Positions 36,616 through 46,095 of a stretch of 64,000 nucleotides of DNA are shown piece by piece. The notes under the pieces were generated by a model. The model saw only the letters and a list, made by a program, of their open reading frames with translations. It was not told the DNA's origin and ran no database searches. The stretch covers positions 1 to 64,000 of the forward strand of contig NZ_JANZLA010000001.1 in assembly GCF_025770785.1 (NCBI RefSeq). Reading direction: 5' to 3'. Each line of letters starts with the position of its first letter. The stretch's first letter is position 1. A program made the position numbers and the translations under genes. The stretch comes from Cellulomonas sp. SG140 (GTDB lineage: Bacteria; Actinomycetota; Actinomycetes; Actinomycetales; Cellulomonadaceae).

Positions 36616-36790
36616 CCGGCCGGTTGTGGGGCTCCGACCTGCGTGCCTAGGGTGTGCGCCGGAACCCCACCGGATGTTGGCGAGGGCCGCGCCGTCCCCA
36701 CTGGGCGGTGCGATTCCGGGGAGCGACGTGCTCCCGTGTGAGCGGCGACGACGACGTGCGCCGACCCGCCACCTGCCGAGGAGCCCTCCC
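36616..36790 (+). ncRNA. Structured leader with cobalamin-riboswitch-like core
   Basis: The 175-bp leader of the F420-0 importer genes contains GGTGCGATTCCGGGGAGCGA (36707-36726) followed by CGTGCTCCCGTGTGAGCGG. These resemble the conserved GTGCGAATC...GG...GACGCGC..CGGT block of the B12 riboswitch core and also form local stems (CCCC..GGGG). The canonical B12-box (GCCACTG) is only approximated near 36767 and the usual AGGGAA is missing. It is therefore either a divergent cobalamin riboswitch or a related element. GAGGAG, the ribosome binding site, lies eight bases before the ATG. Confidence 0.45.
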
Positions 36791-37843
36791 ATGCACCGCC
36801 GTGCCGTCCCGTCCCGTCTGATGCTCCCCGTGGTGCTCGCGCCCGTCCTGGCGCTCGGCGCCTGCGCCTCCGGCGCGTCCGGCGCCCCGTCGTCGTCCAC
36901 GACCGCAGCCGCCACGACGGCGACCTTCGCCCCCGTCTCGCTGGACGACTGCGGCACGCAGGTGACGGTCACCAAGCCGCCCACCCGCGTGGTGACGATC
37001 AAGTCCAGCGCGACCGAGATGATGCTCGCGCTCGGCCTCGGCGACCGCCTGGTCGGCACCGCCTTCGCCGACGGGCCGGTGCCCAGCCAGTGGGCGGCGG
37101 CCGCCGCCAAGGTGCCGGTGCTCGGCGACACGGTGCCCAGCCAGGAGGCGCTGCTCGCGGCGAACCCGGACTTCGTCTACGCCGGCTGGGAGTCGAACGT
37201 GTCGTCGTCCGGCGTCGGCGACCGGGCGACGCTCGCCTCGCGCGGGATCGGCACCTACGTCTCCCCCGCGGCGTGCAAGGAGAAGGGCTCCATGCCCGAC
37301 CCGCTGACGTTCGACACCGTGTTCGGCGAGATCGGCCAGGTGGGGCAGATCTTCGGCGTGCCGGACCGGGCGCAGGCGCTGGTCGCGAAGCAGAAGGCCG
37401 ACCTCGCGGCCGTCCACAAGCTGCCCGGTCACCACACGGCGCTGTGGTACTCCTCCGGGAACGACACCCCGTACGTCGGCGCCGGCATCGGGGCGCCGCA
37501 GATGATCATGGACGCCGCCGGGCTGACCAACGTGTTCGCGAACGTGCACGACACGTGGACGTCCGTCGGCTGGGAGAAGGTGGTCGCGGCGAACCCCGAC
37601 GTGATCGTCCTGGTCGACGCGACGTGGAACACCGCGGCGTCGAAGATCACCGCGCTCGAGCAGAACCCGGCGACCGCCCAGCTGGCCGCCGTCAAGCAGC
37701 ACCGGTACGTGGTGGTGCCGTTCGCCGCCACCGAGGCCGGTGTCCGCAACGTCGAGGCGGTGCAGGCGGTCGTCGCCGGTGTGAGCGCGCTGGACGGTGT
37801 GGGGGCGCTCGGCACCCCCAGCGCCACGCCCAGCGCCGGCTGA
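36791..37843 (+). CDS. Proposed F420-0 (or Fo) ABC importer, substrate-binding lipoprotein
   Basis: A 350-residue BtuF/FecB-like lipoprotein. The signal peptide ends at lipobox LGAC with Cys25, followed by a Ser/Thr/Ala linker. TRVVTIKSSATEMMLALGLGDRLVG is the metal-chelate-type binding fold start. A three-gene BtuFCD-like cassette next to F420 genes matches the actinobacterial families TIGR03868/3869/3873, proposed to import F420-0. The ligand is unproven; cobalamin is an alternative, given the leader. Confidence 0.85.
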   Translation: MHRRAVPSRLMLPVVLAPVLALGACASGASGAPSSSTTAAATTATFAPVSLDDCGTQVTVTKPPTRVVTIKSSATEMMLALGLGDRLVGTAFADGPVPSQWAAAAAKVPVLGDTVPSQEALLAANPDFVYAGWESNVSSSGVGDRATLASRGIGTYVSPAACKEKGSMPDPLTFDTVFGEIGQVGQIFGVPDRAQALVAKQKADLAAVHKLPGHHTALWYSSGNDTPYVGAGIGAPQMIMDAAGLTNVFANVHDTWTSVGWEKVVAANPDVIVLVDATWNTAASKITALEQNPATAQLAAVKQHRYVVVPFAATEAGVRNVEAVQAVVAGVSALDGVGALGTPSATPSAG

Positions 37844-37848
37844 CGGCG

Positions 37849-38873
37849 GTGGCGACGGGGGTTCGTCGTCTTCCGCTGACCGTGCTGGTGGCCGTCGGCG
37901 TGGTGGCGCTCGTCGTCACCGTGCTCGTCGCCGTCACCATCGGGCCCGCTCGGCTCGCGGTCGGCGAGGTGGCCCGCAGCATCGGCCTGCACCTGCACCT
38001 GGTCGGCCAGACGGACGCCGTGGCGCCGCTGCACGATGCGATCGTCTGGGAGCTGCGCCTGCCCCGCGTGCTGACCGCCGCCGCCGTCGGCGCCGGGCTG
38101 GCGCTGTCCGGGGCCGTCATGCAGTCGCTGACCCGCAACCCGCTCGCCGACCCGTACCTGCTGGGCCTGTCCTCCGGGGCCTCGCTGGGCGCCGTCGCGG
38201 TGCTGGTGGTCGGGGTCGCACTGGTGCTGCCGGTCGCCGCCTTCGCCGGTGCGCTGCTGGCGCTGGTCGGCACGCTGACCCTGGCCCGGGCCGGCGGGAC
38301 GCTGACGCCGGGTCGGGCGGTGCTGGCGGGGCTGGCGGTGTCCCAGCTCGCGGCGGCCGGCACGTCGTTCGTCATCTTCTGGACGGCCACCGGGGACTCC
38401 TACCGGGAGATCCTCGCGTGGCTGATGGGGTCGCTGGCCGGAGCGACGTGGCGGTCGGTCGCCATCTCGGCGGGGGCGCTGCTGGTGGTCGGCACCGTGC
38501 TGGTGGTCAGCGGGACACGGCTGGACGCGTTCACGTTCGGGGACACCAGCGCCGCGGCGCTCGGCCTGCACGTGGACCGCACGCGGTGGACGCTGATGAC
38601 GCTGGTCGCCCTGCTGACCGGCGCGATGGTGGCGGTCAGCGGGGCGATCGGGTTCGTCGGGCTGGTGCTGCCGCACATCGTCTCCGCGCTCACCGGGCCC
38701 GCGCACCGGCGGCTGCTGCCGGTGGCGGCCCTGGCGGGCGGCACGTTCCTGGTCTGGGCGGACACGCTGGCGCGCACGGTGTTCGACCCGCGGGAGCTGC
38801 CGGTGGGGATCGTCACCGCGCTGATCGGCGTGCCGGTGTTCGCGGTGCTGCTGCGGCGGGGGCAGGGGTCGGC

Positions 38874-38883
<10 letters not shown>
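37849..38883 (+). CDS. Proposed F420-0 (or Fo) ABC importer, FecCD-type permease
   Basis: A 344-residue permease with about nine or ten membrane helices. Conserved FecCD segments are ELRLPRVLTAAAVGAGLALSG, QSLTRNPLADPYLLGLSSGA and GLVLPHIV. It starts with GTG five bases after the lipoprotein stop. Its end overlaps the ATPase gene by 10 bp. The family is a type II importer permease for large chelates or cofactors. Confidence 0.9.
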
Positions 38884-39715
<832 letters not shown>

Positions 39716-39719
<4 letters not shown>

Positions 39720-40702
39720 GGATCACCGTGCTGTCCGGCGGCGTCGGCGGCGCCCGGTTCACCCGCGGGCTGCTGGCGCTGCTGCGCGACCGGCTGCCCG
39801 ACGGCGCCGGGGGTACCACGGCACAGGTGACGGTCGTGGCCAACACCGGCGACGACATGTGGCTGCACGGCGTCCGCGTCTGCCCCGACCTGGACACGCT
39901 GATGTACACGCTGGGTGGTGCGGTGCACGAGGGGCAGGGCTGGGGCCGGCAGGACGAGACCAGCCGGGTCTCGGGCGATCTCGCGGCGTACGGCCTGGGC
40001 TGGGAGTGGTTCACGCTCGGTGACCTGGACCTGGCCACCCACCTGGCCCGTACGCAGCTGCTGCAGGAGGGCCTGACGTTGTCGCAGGTCACCGCGCGGC
40101 TCGCGGAGCGGTGGCGGCCGGGCGTACGGCTGCTGCCGATGAGCGACCAGCCGGTGGAGACGCACGTCGAGCTGGTCGACGGCCGGACCGTGCACTTCGA
40201 GGAGTGGTGGGTGCGCCTGCGGGCGGGAGTGCCGGCCCGGCGCTTCGTGCAGGTGGGCCTCGAGGCCGCGACCGCGGCACCCGGCGTCGTGGAGGCGCTG
40301 ACCGAGGCCGACGTGGTGGTGCTCCCGCCGTCCAACCCGGTGGTGTCGATCGGCACCATCCTGGCCGTGCCGGGGGTCCGCGCCGCGCTGGCCGGGACCG
40401 CCGCACCGGTGGTCGGCGTCAGCCCGGTGATCGGCGGCGCACCGGTGCGCGGCATGGCGGACGCGTGCCTGACGGCGATCGGGGTGGAGACGACGGCTGC
40501 CGCGGTGGCCCGGCACTACGGCTCCCGCTCGACCGGCGGCATCCTGGACGGCTGGTTGGTGGACGACGCGGACGGCGGTTCGGTGCCGGAGCTGGCTCTC
40601 GCCGGTCTCGCGGCGGCCGCGACGGACACCCTCATGACCGACGTGCCGACCACCGCGCGCATCGCCGCCGCCGCGCTGTCCCTGGTTGACCGGGCCTCGT
40701 AG
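39716..40702 (+). CDS. cofD: 2-phospho-L-lactate transferase CofD (FbiA)
   Basis: Transfers the phospholactyl (or phosphoenolpyruvyl in actinobacteria) group from its guanylyl carrier to Fo, making F420-0. The 328-residue protein has SGGVGGARFTRGL at the start, VANTGDDMWLHG, and NPVVSIGTILAV. The TTG start is supported by a perfect AGGAGG five to six bases upstream. The last 67 bp of coding sequence up to 40693 are identical to a second copy at 43494, and the final three codons come after the repeat. The gene seems intact. Confidence 0.94.
40627..40693. repeat. 67-bp direct repeat, copy 1 (3' end of cofD)
   Basis: Identical over 67 bp to 43494-43560 and in the same orientation. Both copies encode the CofD C-terminus (TLMTDVPTTARIAAAALSLV). 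Beyond the repeat the sequences diverge completely downstream. Upstream they are about 80 percent similar. They bound a 2.87-kb segment. Confidence 0.95.
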
Positions 40703-40920
40703 AGGACCCCTCAAGCAGGTTGGTCGGTCGCCGACGGACGCGAGCCGACGCGGCGGCCTCACGGCGTCGGCACGAATGCGCCACCCGCCTTCTCCGGGAC
40801 GGGAGGTCCCGGAGGTCGACGACGGCCAACATGGCGCCCGCTCCGACAACCGAATGTCCTGGCCCCGCGCTCACCCGGCCGGTCTGTGAGCCCGGCGCCC
40901 CGTCAACACCACGCCAGAAG
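40703..40920. other. Gap without a recognised gene
   Basis: These 218 bp start right after cofD inside the repeat-bounded segment. I see no frame with recognisable protein similarity, no RNA and no clear terminator. It may be decayed coding sequence or the 3' flank brought in with the segment. Confidence 0.5.
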
Positions 40921-41337
40921 TCATCTGCCTCGACGCGTGCTGGCCGTTCGCCGCATCGCGAGCCATGCGGCGAACGCTCCAACAGCGACACCGCCCGCTC
41001 CTTGAAAGAGACGGGCGCGGACCGGCAGGCCAAGACCGTACCGCGTGCTGAGAAGTATGCCGGCCGCCACGCTCGCGCTCGTCATGATCGCCACCAATAC
41101 AACACGCCTGCTCCCAGGGGTGAAGCTGCGACTCTCCAATGCGGTTCCGACGACGGTCGCGGCCACGACAAATCCATACATCAGATCGGAGCCAGACCAG
41201 CACCAGACCAAGCCATCGACCACATATGCGACGAAGACAAGCAGCCATCCACGTCGAAACCAGTGCGTCTGCCTGGCCTCACGAACCTGTTCTGGCCCGA
41301 CGGGACGCATAGGAACGAAGTCAGCGCCCACGTTCAC
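40921..41337 (-). CDS. Small integral membrane protein of the low-GC island
   Basis: A 138-residue protein, not recognised. It has four hydrophobic segments (WLLVFVAYVVDGLVWCW near residue 32, LMYGFVVAATVVG, VVLVAIMTSASVAAGILL, and GGVAVGAFAAWLAM) and an Arg-rich tail. The GTG start at 41337 has GAGGGG upstream; a second GTG six bases downstream is better spaced. It lies 46 bp after the secreted protein gene on the same strand, so the two look like an operon. GC content is lower than the flanks. It could be an immunity or export partner, which is pure inference from pairing. Confidence 0.65.
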   Translation of the reverse strand: MNVGADFVPMRPVGPEQVREARQTHWFRRGWLLVFVAYVVDGLVWCWSGSDLMYGFVVAATVVGTALESRSFTPGSRRVVLVAIMTSASVAAGILLSTRYGLGLPVRARLFQGAGGVAVGAFAAWLAMRRTASTRRGR

Positions 41338-41383
41338 ACCCCTCGCCGCCGTGCCGATATAACCCGAACCCCAACCGTTCCAG

Positions 41384-42391
41384 TCATTGGCAGTTGGACA
41401 ACGCCACGCGCGTCACTCTGTTATTCTCGGGCAGGATCCGGTTTTGATAGCAAGCTACCGGGTCGAGAGACCAAGCACCGACCGACGCGACCATGTCGAG
41501 GAACGTCGATATTCCAGTAGGTACGCCGATAAGCGTACACGCCTGCCCAATGATCGTGTTTCCAAAACGCATACAGACGTACGTCGACCCGAAGACCAAT
41601 GAGCTCCCTACGATGTAGGCCCACGACTTCCACTCGGCGCCAGACATATTCAGGTAAGCACCCATTCCGAAGGTCAACTTCGGGTCTGCCACCACGGGAT
41701 ACACCGTGTCGGCCAGGGGCCTGATTGCCTGAACGAGGCTGTGGCCGACCACGCGGTACGAAGTCGGTACTTGATTTCCCTTGGAATCCACCGCCCACGG
41801 AGAATCGACCGTTCCGCGAATGACTGTCAACCCTGGCGCCACTTCGGTGACGAGGCTCACAGTCCCGTCTGAGTTCGGCAACAGCGTCACATCTGAATCG
41901 AATGTATACGAGTAGTCACCAACTGCCACAGCGCTAGGGATTACGGTCTGGAGTCGAACCGCGCCATCATCCAGGATCTGGACCGCCGCGGCGGCATGTC
42001 TGTTGTCCGATGAGTACACCACAGTGCCATCCGCGGCAACGCGCGCGGCCGAGAGTCCCAGGTCATCCGGCACTCGAACTGTCAGGCCGACACCTTGCCC
42101 GCTCGCCCGCTGCATGACAATTGGCGAACGCGGGTCACTCGGAATGGAGACTCTGTTCGGCCCCGCTTGAGTGGCCACTGAAGGGTCCCCCACGCTGGCG
42201 CGGACCCGACTCCCCATTCCTTGAGTCGCACGGGCGACCGTTCGTGCGATCGAAGACACATTCTGCCCTGCGCCGTCGACGTTGGGCGTGGCGGCCGACG
42301 CGGGACCCGACAACGCCACCCCTATTGCCATCACGGTAACCGCTGCGACGCCTGAGCGGGTGAGCGACCAGACCATCCCCCTGCTCACCAT
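41384..42391 (-). CDS. Secreted protein of unknown function, YPVVADP type, low-GC island
   Basis: A 335-residue exported protein. The signal peptide from MVSRGMVWSLTRSG ends at a GPASAAT cleavage site. A central region (about residues 70-200) is beta-rich. A TVYPVVADPKLTFG motif, seen in many actinobacterial secreted hypothetical proteins, follows. The C-terminal 90 residues have two hydrophobic stretches and four Cys (VCMRFG, QACTL, VACYQ, SNCQ). The ATG at 42391 has GGAG six bases upstream and keeps the signal peptide intact. Codon use is much less GC-biased than in neighbours, indicating transfer. Bacteriocin- or toxin-like processing is possible but unproven. Confidence 0.7.
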   Translation of the reverse strand: MVSRGMVWSLTRSGVAAVTVMAIGVALSGPASAATPNVDGAGQNVSSIARTVARATQGMGSRVRASVGDPSVATQAGPNRVSIPSDPRSPIVMQRASGQGVGLTVRVPDDLGLSAARVAADGTVVYSSDNRHAAAAVQILDDGAVRLQTVIPSAVAVGDYSYTFDSDVTLLPNSDGTVSLVTEVAPGLTVIRGTVDSPWAVDSKGNQVPTSYRVVGHSLVQAIRPLADTVYPVVADPKLTFGMGAYLNMSGAEWKSWAYIVGSSLVFGSTYVCMRFGNTIIGQACTLIGVPTGISTFLDMVASVGAWSLDPVACYQNRILPENNRVTRVALSNCQ

Positions 42392-42450
42392 ACTGTCTCC
42401 AAGTAGTGAGCACTGCGTGTTGGCGGAGAACAAAACCTCCAGCACGCCGG

Positions 42451-42479
42451 AAGTTAGCGGCGCACTATAACCAAGTCAA
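42451..42479 (-). promoter_or_regulatory. Putative promoter of the secreted-protein operon
   Basis: Minus-strand TTGACT (42474-42479) and TAACTT (42451-42456) are separated by 17 bp, and a TATAGT (42464-42469) lies within the spacer. The AT-rich setting is unusual for this genome. The start codon follows about 60 bases downstream of the -10. Confidence 0.45.
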
Positions 42480-42689
42480 ACCATCTTTGACGGGCGTTTC
42501 ACCCTCACGCTGCTCCCAAATGTGGTAAAAGGCACCGGGACCGAAGCTCAGCGTCCGCCGCCCTGATCTTGTGGGACTCGCGCGGAACACTGGTCTGGGC
42601 CTACGCGGAAGTGTGGGCCGCACCCGGTGGGCGATTTCGTGCCCGTTCAACGCCTACAGCGGTGCGGCGTCACATGAGATTCCGGCAGC

Positions 42690-42993
42690 CGCAGGATGAG
42701 CGCCGCTGTGCGCCAGCAGGGCCACCGGCACCGGTGTCGAACCCGGTGCGCTGACCGGCGTGTGGCGGTTCGGGGACGACGGTCGCGCCCTCGAGCCCGG
42801 TCACCTCGGCGGCGACGGACGGATCGACGGTGACCACCAGCACCTGAGCCACCCGGTCGCACGCGAGGGCGGCCAGGAGCGTGTCGAGCGCCATCGCCCG
42901 GACCAGCTCGGCGCGATGGCCAGGCGAGAGCACGGCCGACAGCCGCGTCTTGCCGCGCCGCGCGTCCTTGACAGGCACCACGACGACCTACGT
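42690..42993 (-). pseudogene. Truncated cofC (FbiD) remnant
   Basis: A 5' fragment of a second cofC. VVPVKDARRGKTRLSAVLSP, then LVRAMALDTLLAAL and DRVAQVLVVTVDPSVAAEV, align with the intact cofC at 43625-44314 at roughly 75-80 percent. The similarity fades after about 100 codons into unrelated frame (GAGGPAGAQR). No C-terminal domain follows, so the fragment cannot be functional. Confidence 0.85.
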
Positions 42994-43199
42994 ACGCCGG
43001 TCGGCCGCCGCCGCGTCCACGGCGCTGCGCTCATCGTGCCCACTGCTCCCGTCCCGTTCTGAGCCCCTCCTCAGCCGGCTCACTGCCACGCGCGCCGCGC
43101 GGGACCTCGGCCGTGACGCCTGTCGCGTCGAGCCGGATCGCGAGGCTTCGCGAGGACGTCTGTCAGACGCCGGCGCCGGTGGACATCACGGGGTGTGAA

Positions 43200-43338
43200 C
43201 GTTCGCGACGGGCAGGGGGCCCGCTTCTCTCGGCCGTGGGACCAGTACGCGGGCGCATGTACGCGTACGCACGTCGGCACACGGACCCCGACAGCGCGCA
43301 GGACGTCGTCGCAGAGACGTTCCTGGTGGCGTGGCGAC
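43200..43338 (+). pseudogene. ECF sigma factor fragment
   Basis: One frame encodes MYAYARRHTDPDSAQDVVAE followed by TFLVAWR, the region 2 helix of an ECF sigma-70 factor. It is preceded by about 20 poorly conserved residues. It stops abruptly at the junction with the cofD fragment at about 43338. No region 4 exists nearby. It is a gene remnant left by rearrangement. Confidence 0.75.
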
Positions 43339-43339
43339 C

Positions 43340-43569
43340 ACGCCATCGGCGTGGAGACGAGCGCGGCGGGCGTCGCCCGCCACTACGGGGCACGGTCGTC
43401 CGGCGGGATCCTGGACGGCTGGTTGGTGGACCACGCGGACGCCGGCGCGGTGCCGGAGCTGGCCCTCGCCGGACTCGCGGCGGCCGCGACCGGCACCCTC
43501 ATGACCGACGTGCCGACCACCGCGCGCATCGCCGCCGCCGCGCTGTCCCTGGTTGACCGGCTGCCGTGA
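43340..43569 (+). pseudogene. cofD 3'-end fragment
   Basis: Encodes the last 75 or so residues of CofD: IGVETSAAGVARHYGARSSG, then ILDGWLVDHADAGAVPELAL, ending SLVDRLP. There is no start or N-terminal part. The part before 43494 is about 80 percent similar to the intact cofD, and the final 67-bp block is identical to it. Directly after it lies the convergent cofC, suggesting that cofD and cofC were once neighbours here. Confidence 0.9.
43494..43560. repeat. 67-bp direct repeat, copy 2
   Basis: Identical to 40627-40693 in the same orientation, 2867 bp apart. Together with copy 1 it marks the likely crossover site by which the intervening segment entered, and it could allow its loss by recombination. 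Confidence 0.95.
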
Positions 43570-43624
43570 CCCACAGCCGCGCCGGGACGCGGTCGGACGA
43601 ACGCGCCTGACCGGGCGGCCCGGG

Positions 43625-44314
43625 TCAGACCAGCCCGGGCAGCAGCGCGACCAGCGACGCCGTGCGCGGCCCCAGCGGCAGGGCCGCCGCCGCCCGCAGG
43701 TCGGCCGGGACGTCCACGTCCCGACGCAGCGTGGACGCCGCCGGCACGTCCAGCGGCACATGACCCAGCGCCCGGTGAGCCGCCGCCGACCCCGTCCCGA
43801 ACCGTGGCTCCAGCTCCGCGGACGGCCCGACCGTCAGCATGGTCGTCCCCGTACCGGGTGCGTCGGCCACCAGACCGCGGTCCACGCCGTCCGCCGCCGT
43901 GAGCGCCTCCGCGAGGTCGGACGGCCGCAGGGCCGGCACGTCGCCGAGCAGCACGGCCACCGGCGCCGGCCCGTCGCGCCGGGCCGCCGCGGCACCCGCG
44001 AGCACCGCCGCGTCGAGCCCGCTGCGCCGACCAGCGTGCGACGGTTCGCCGACCACCGTGACGCGCGGGAGCCGGGACGCCTCCTCGGCGACCGCGGGGT
44101 CCGCCGTCACCACCAGCACGCGGGCCACCCGGTCGCACCCGAGTGCCGCCTCGACCGTGTCGAGCGCCATCGCCCGCACCAGGTCGGCCCGGTGACCGGG
44201 TGCCAGCACCGCCGACAGGCGCGTCTTGCCGTGCCGGGCGTCCTTGACGGGTACCACCACGGCCCACGTCCGGCTGCCGGGCGCCGTCGTGCCGCCTGTG
44301 TGCTCGTCGTGCAC
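43625..44314 (-). CDS. cofC: 2-phospho-L-lactate / phosphoenolpyruvate guanylyltransferase CofC (FbiD)
   Basis: Activates 2-phospholactate or PEP with GTP for CofD in F420 synthesis. The 229-residue protein has a nucleotidyltransferase N-terminus AVVVPVKDARHGKTRLS, followed by VAVLLGDVPALRP with the metal-binding Asp. The GTG at 44314 has GGGAGC upstream; an upstream in-frame ATG at 44404 lacks a site. It is convergent with the cofD fragment. In actinobacteria this enzyme (FbiD) uses PEP. Confidence 0.92.
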   Translation of the reverse strand: MHDEHTGGTTAPGSRTWAVVVPVKDARHGKTRLSAVLAPGHRADLVRAMALDTVEAALGCDRVARVLVVTADPAVAEEASRLPRVTVVGEPSHAGRRSGLDAAVLAGAAAARRDGPAPVAVLLGDVPALRPSDLAEALTAADGVDRGLVADAPGTGTTMLTVGPSAELEPRFGTGSAAAHRALGHVPLDVPAASTLRRDVDVPADLRAAAALPLGPRTASLVALLPGLV

Positions 44315-44431
44315 GCCGCTCCCGTCGCCTCGCGCGGGCCGACCACCCGCGGGCACACCGTAACGGGCCCCGTGCGGCCGGTCCCGCGCGGTGGTGTGAT
44401 GCACGCATCACGGCTCCGGTGGAGGTGCGCG

Positions 44432-44722
44432 ATGGTCGTCACGATCCTGCAGGCCGAGGTCGACCCGGCACGGGCGGCGGACCTGGTCGGCGCCTACCGG
44501 GAGGGCGTCGGGGAGCTGGAGCCGGGCATCGTCGAGACGTACCTGCTGCACGACGCCCGCGACGACGCGCAGTGGCGGATCCACACCGTGTGGGCGTCGC
44601 TCGAGGCGCTCGACGTGATGCGGGCCACCGGGCAGACGCCTCGAGGTGTGCAGTTCTTCGCCGCGGCGGGCGCGCAGGCCACCCTGACCGTGCTGGGTGT
44701 CGTCGAGCACGCGTCGGCCTGA
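44432..44722 (+). CDS. Antibiotic biosynthesis monooxygenase (ABM)-like small protein
   Basis: A 96-residue dimeric alpha-beta-barrel-type protein. VVTILQAEVDPARAADLVGAYRE, then ETYLLHDARDDAQWRIHTVW and QFFAAAGAQATLTVLGVVEH, match the ABM fold. No heme ligand or substrate can be assigned. GGAGG precedes the ATG by six bases. It is divergent from cofC with 117 bp between starts; a link to F420 is only positional. Confidence 0.75.
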   Translation: MVVTILQAEVDPARAADLVGAYREGVGELEPGIVETYLLHDARDDAQWRIHTVWASLEALDVMRATGQTPRGVQFFAAAGAQATLTVLGVVEHASA

Positions 44723-44842
44723 CCGGCCCGCGTCGGTCGGCCGGGGTAGGACGCATCGGCGGGGCGGCCGCACCGCGCCGACACGCCAGCTCGGCGTGGG
44801 ACGGGTTGGCGTCGAGCGCCTCCGCACCGCAGACTCCCCGGC

Positions 44843-46051
44843 ATGAGAAGAACGGGCCCGCTGGTCGCCGTGTCGGTGTCCGCCCTCCTGATCCTGTCCG
44901 CGTGCACGGCCGGACCCTCCGGCACCCCGCGTTCCACGTCGGCAGCGGACGCGGCGTCCGGCGCACCCTCGTCCGCATCCTCGTCCGCACCGGCCGCGAG
45001 CTCGCCCGCCGCGACGACCCCGTCCCCGACGCCGACCGCCACCACCGCGTGGCCGCCCGCCGCACCGGCCGGCACCCCCGGCTACCTCGCGGCCGGCTCG
45101 GACCCCAGCGTGCTGCCCGGTCCGATCCTCATCGCGGACAAGAAGAACAACCGCCTCGTGGTGGTCAGCCCGCAGGGGCAGGTGCTGTGGCAGTGGCCGC
45201 AGGCCGGCGACCTGGCCCCCGGCCAGACGTTCCTCATCCCCGACGACGCCTTCTTCACGCCCGACGGCAAGAGCATCGTCGCGACGGAGGAGGACAACTT
45301 CGTCATCACCCAGATCGATATCGCCAGCCGCAAGATCGTCTGGCGCTACGGCACCCCCGGCACGCACGGCTCGGGTCCGAACCAGCTGTGGAACCCGGAC
45401 GACGGCATGATGCTGCCGGACCACACGGTCATCGCCCCGGACATCAAGAACTGCCGGATCGTCGACCTGTCGCCGTCCTCGCAGAGCCCGCTGTGGACGC
45501 TCGGCACCCTCGGCTCCTGCCAGCACAACCCGCCGTCGCACTTCGGCAGCCCCAACGGCGTGTTCCCCCTGCCGAACGGGCACTTCCTGGTGACCGAGAT
45601 CAACGGCGACTGGGTCGAGGAGATGGACCGCTCGGGCCACGTCTACTGGTCCACGCACCCGCCGGCCATCGCCTACCCGTCGGACTCCAGCCAGTACAAG
45701 CCCGGCCAGTACGTCACCGTCGACTACTCGAGCCCGGGTCAGGTGGTGCTGTTCGACCAGTCCGGCAAGGCGCTGTGGCGGTGGAACCCCGCCAGCGGTG
45801 ACGGGAGGCTGAACCACCCGTCGCTGGCCGAGGGCCTGCCGAACGGCGACGTGATCCTCAACGACGACGCCAACCACCGCGTGATCGTCATCGACCCGAC
45901 GCAGAACAAGATCGTGTGGCAGTACGGGCACACCGGGCAGGCCGGCGACCAGCCGGGCTACCTGAACACCCCGGACGGGCTGGACCCGGTGCCGCCGCAC
46001 TCGTACGCGACGGTCGTCGGGCTCACCGCACCGGCTCCGGGCGCCTGGTGA
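44843..46051 (+). CDS. Beta-propeller lipoprotein, arylsulfotransferase/PQQ-like
   Basis: A 402-residue secreted lipoprotein. Lipobox ILSAC gives Cys21, then an Ala/Ser/Pro/Thr linker of about 60 residues. Repeated blades follow, such as NRLVVVSPQGQVLWQW, GKSIVATEEDNFVITQID, HFLVTEINGDWVEEMD and VVLFDQSGKALWRWN. The pattern resembles arylsulfotransferase-like or NHL propellers. The catalytic His of true arylsulfotransferases cannot be confirmed, so the role may be extracytoplasmic binding. It is convergent with another propeller lipoprotein. Confidence 0.8.
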   Translation: MRRTGPLVAVSVSALLILSACTAGPSGTPRSTSAADAASGAPSSASSSAPAASSPAATTPSPTPTATTAWPPAAPAGTPGYLAAGSDPSVLPGPILIADKKNNRLVVVSPQGQVLWQWPQAGDLAPGQTFLIPDDAFFTPDGKSIVATEEDNFVITQIDIASRKIVWRYGTPGTHGSGPNQLWNPDDGMMLPDHTVIAPDIKNCRIVDLSPSSQSPLWTLGTLGSCQHNPPSHFGSPNGVFPLPNGHFLVTEINGDWVEEMDRSGHVYWSTHPPAIAYPSDSSQYKPGQYVTVDYSSPGQVVLFDQSGKALWRWNPASGDGRLNHPSLAEGLPNGDVILNDDANHRVIVIDPTQNKIVWQYGHTGQAGDQPGYLNTPDGLDPVPPHSYATVVGLTAPAPGAW

Positions 46052-46095
46052 CGGGCGCGCCGGCCGCCCGGTAGCAGCGCGCCGGCCCTCGGCCG

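Noticed and set aside
40694-43493. Integrative element with integrase
   Set aside because: The segment is bounded by 67-bp repeats, but no integrase, recombinase, transposase or tRNA target is present. Homologous crossover explains it better.
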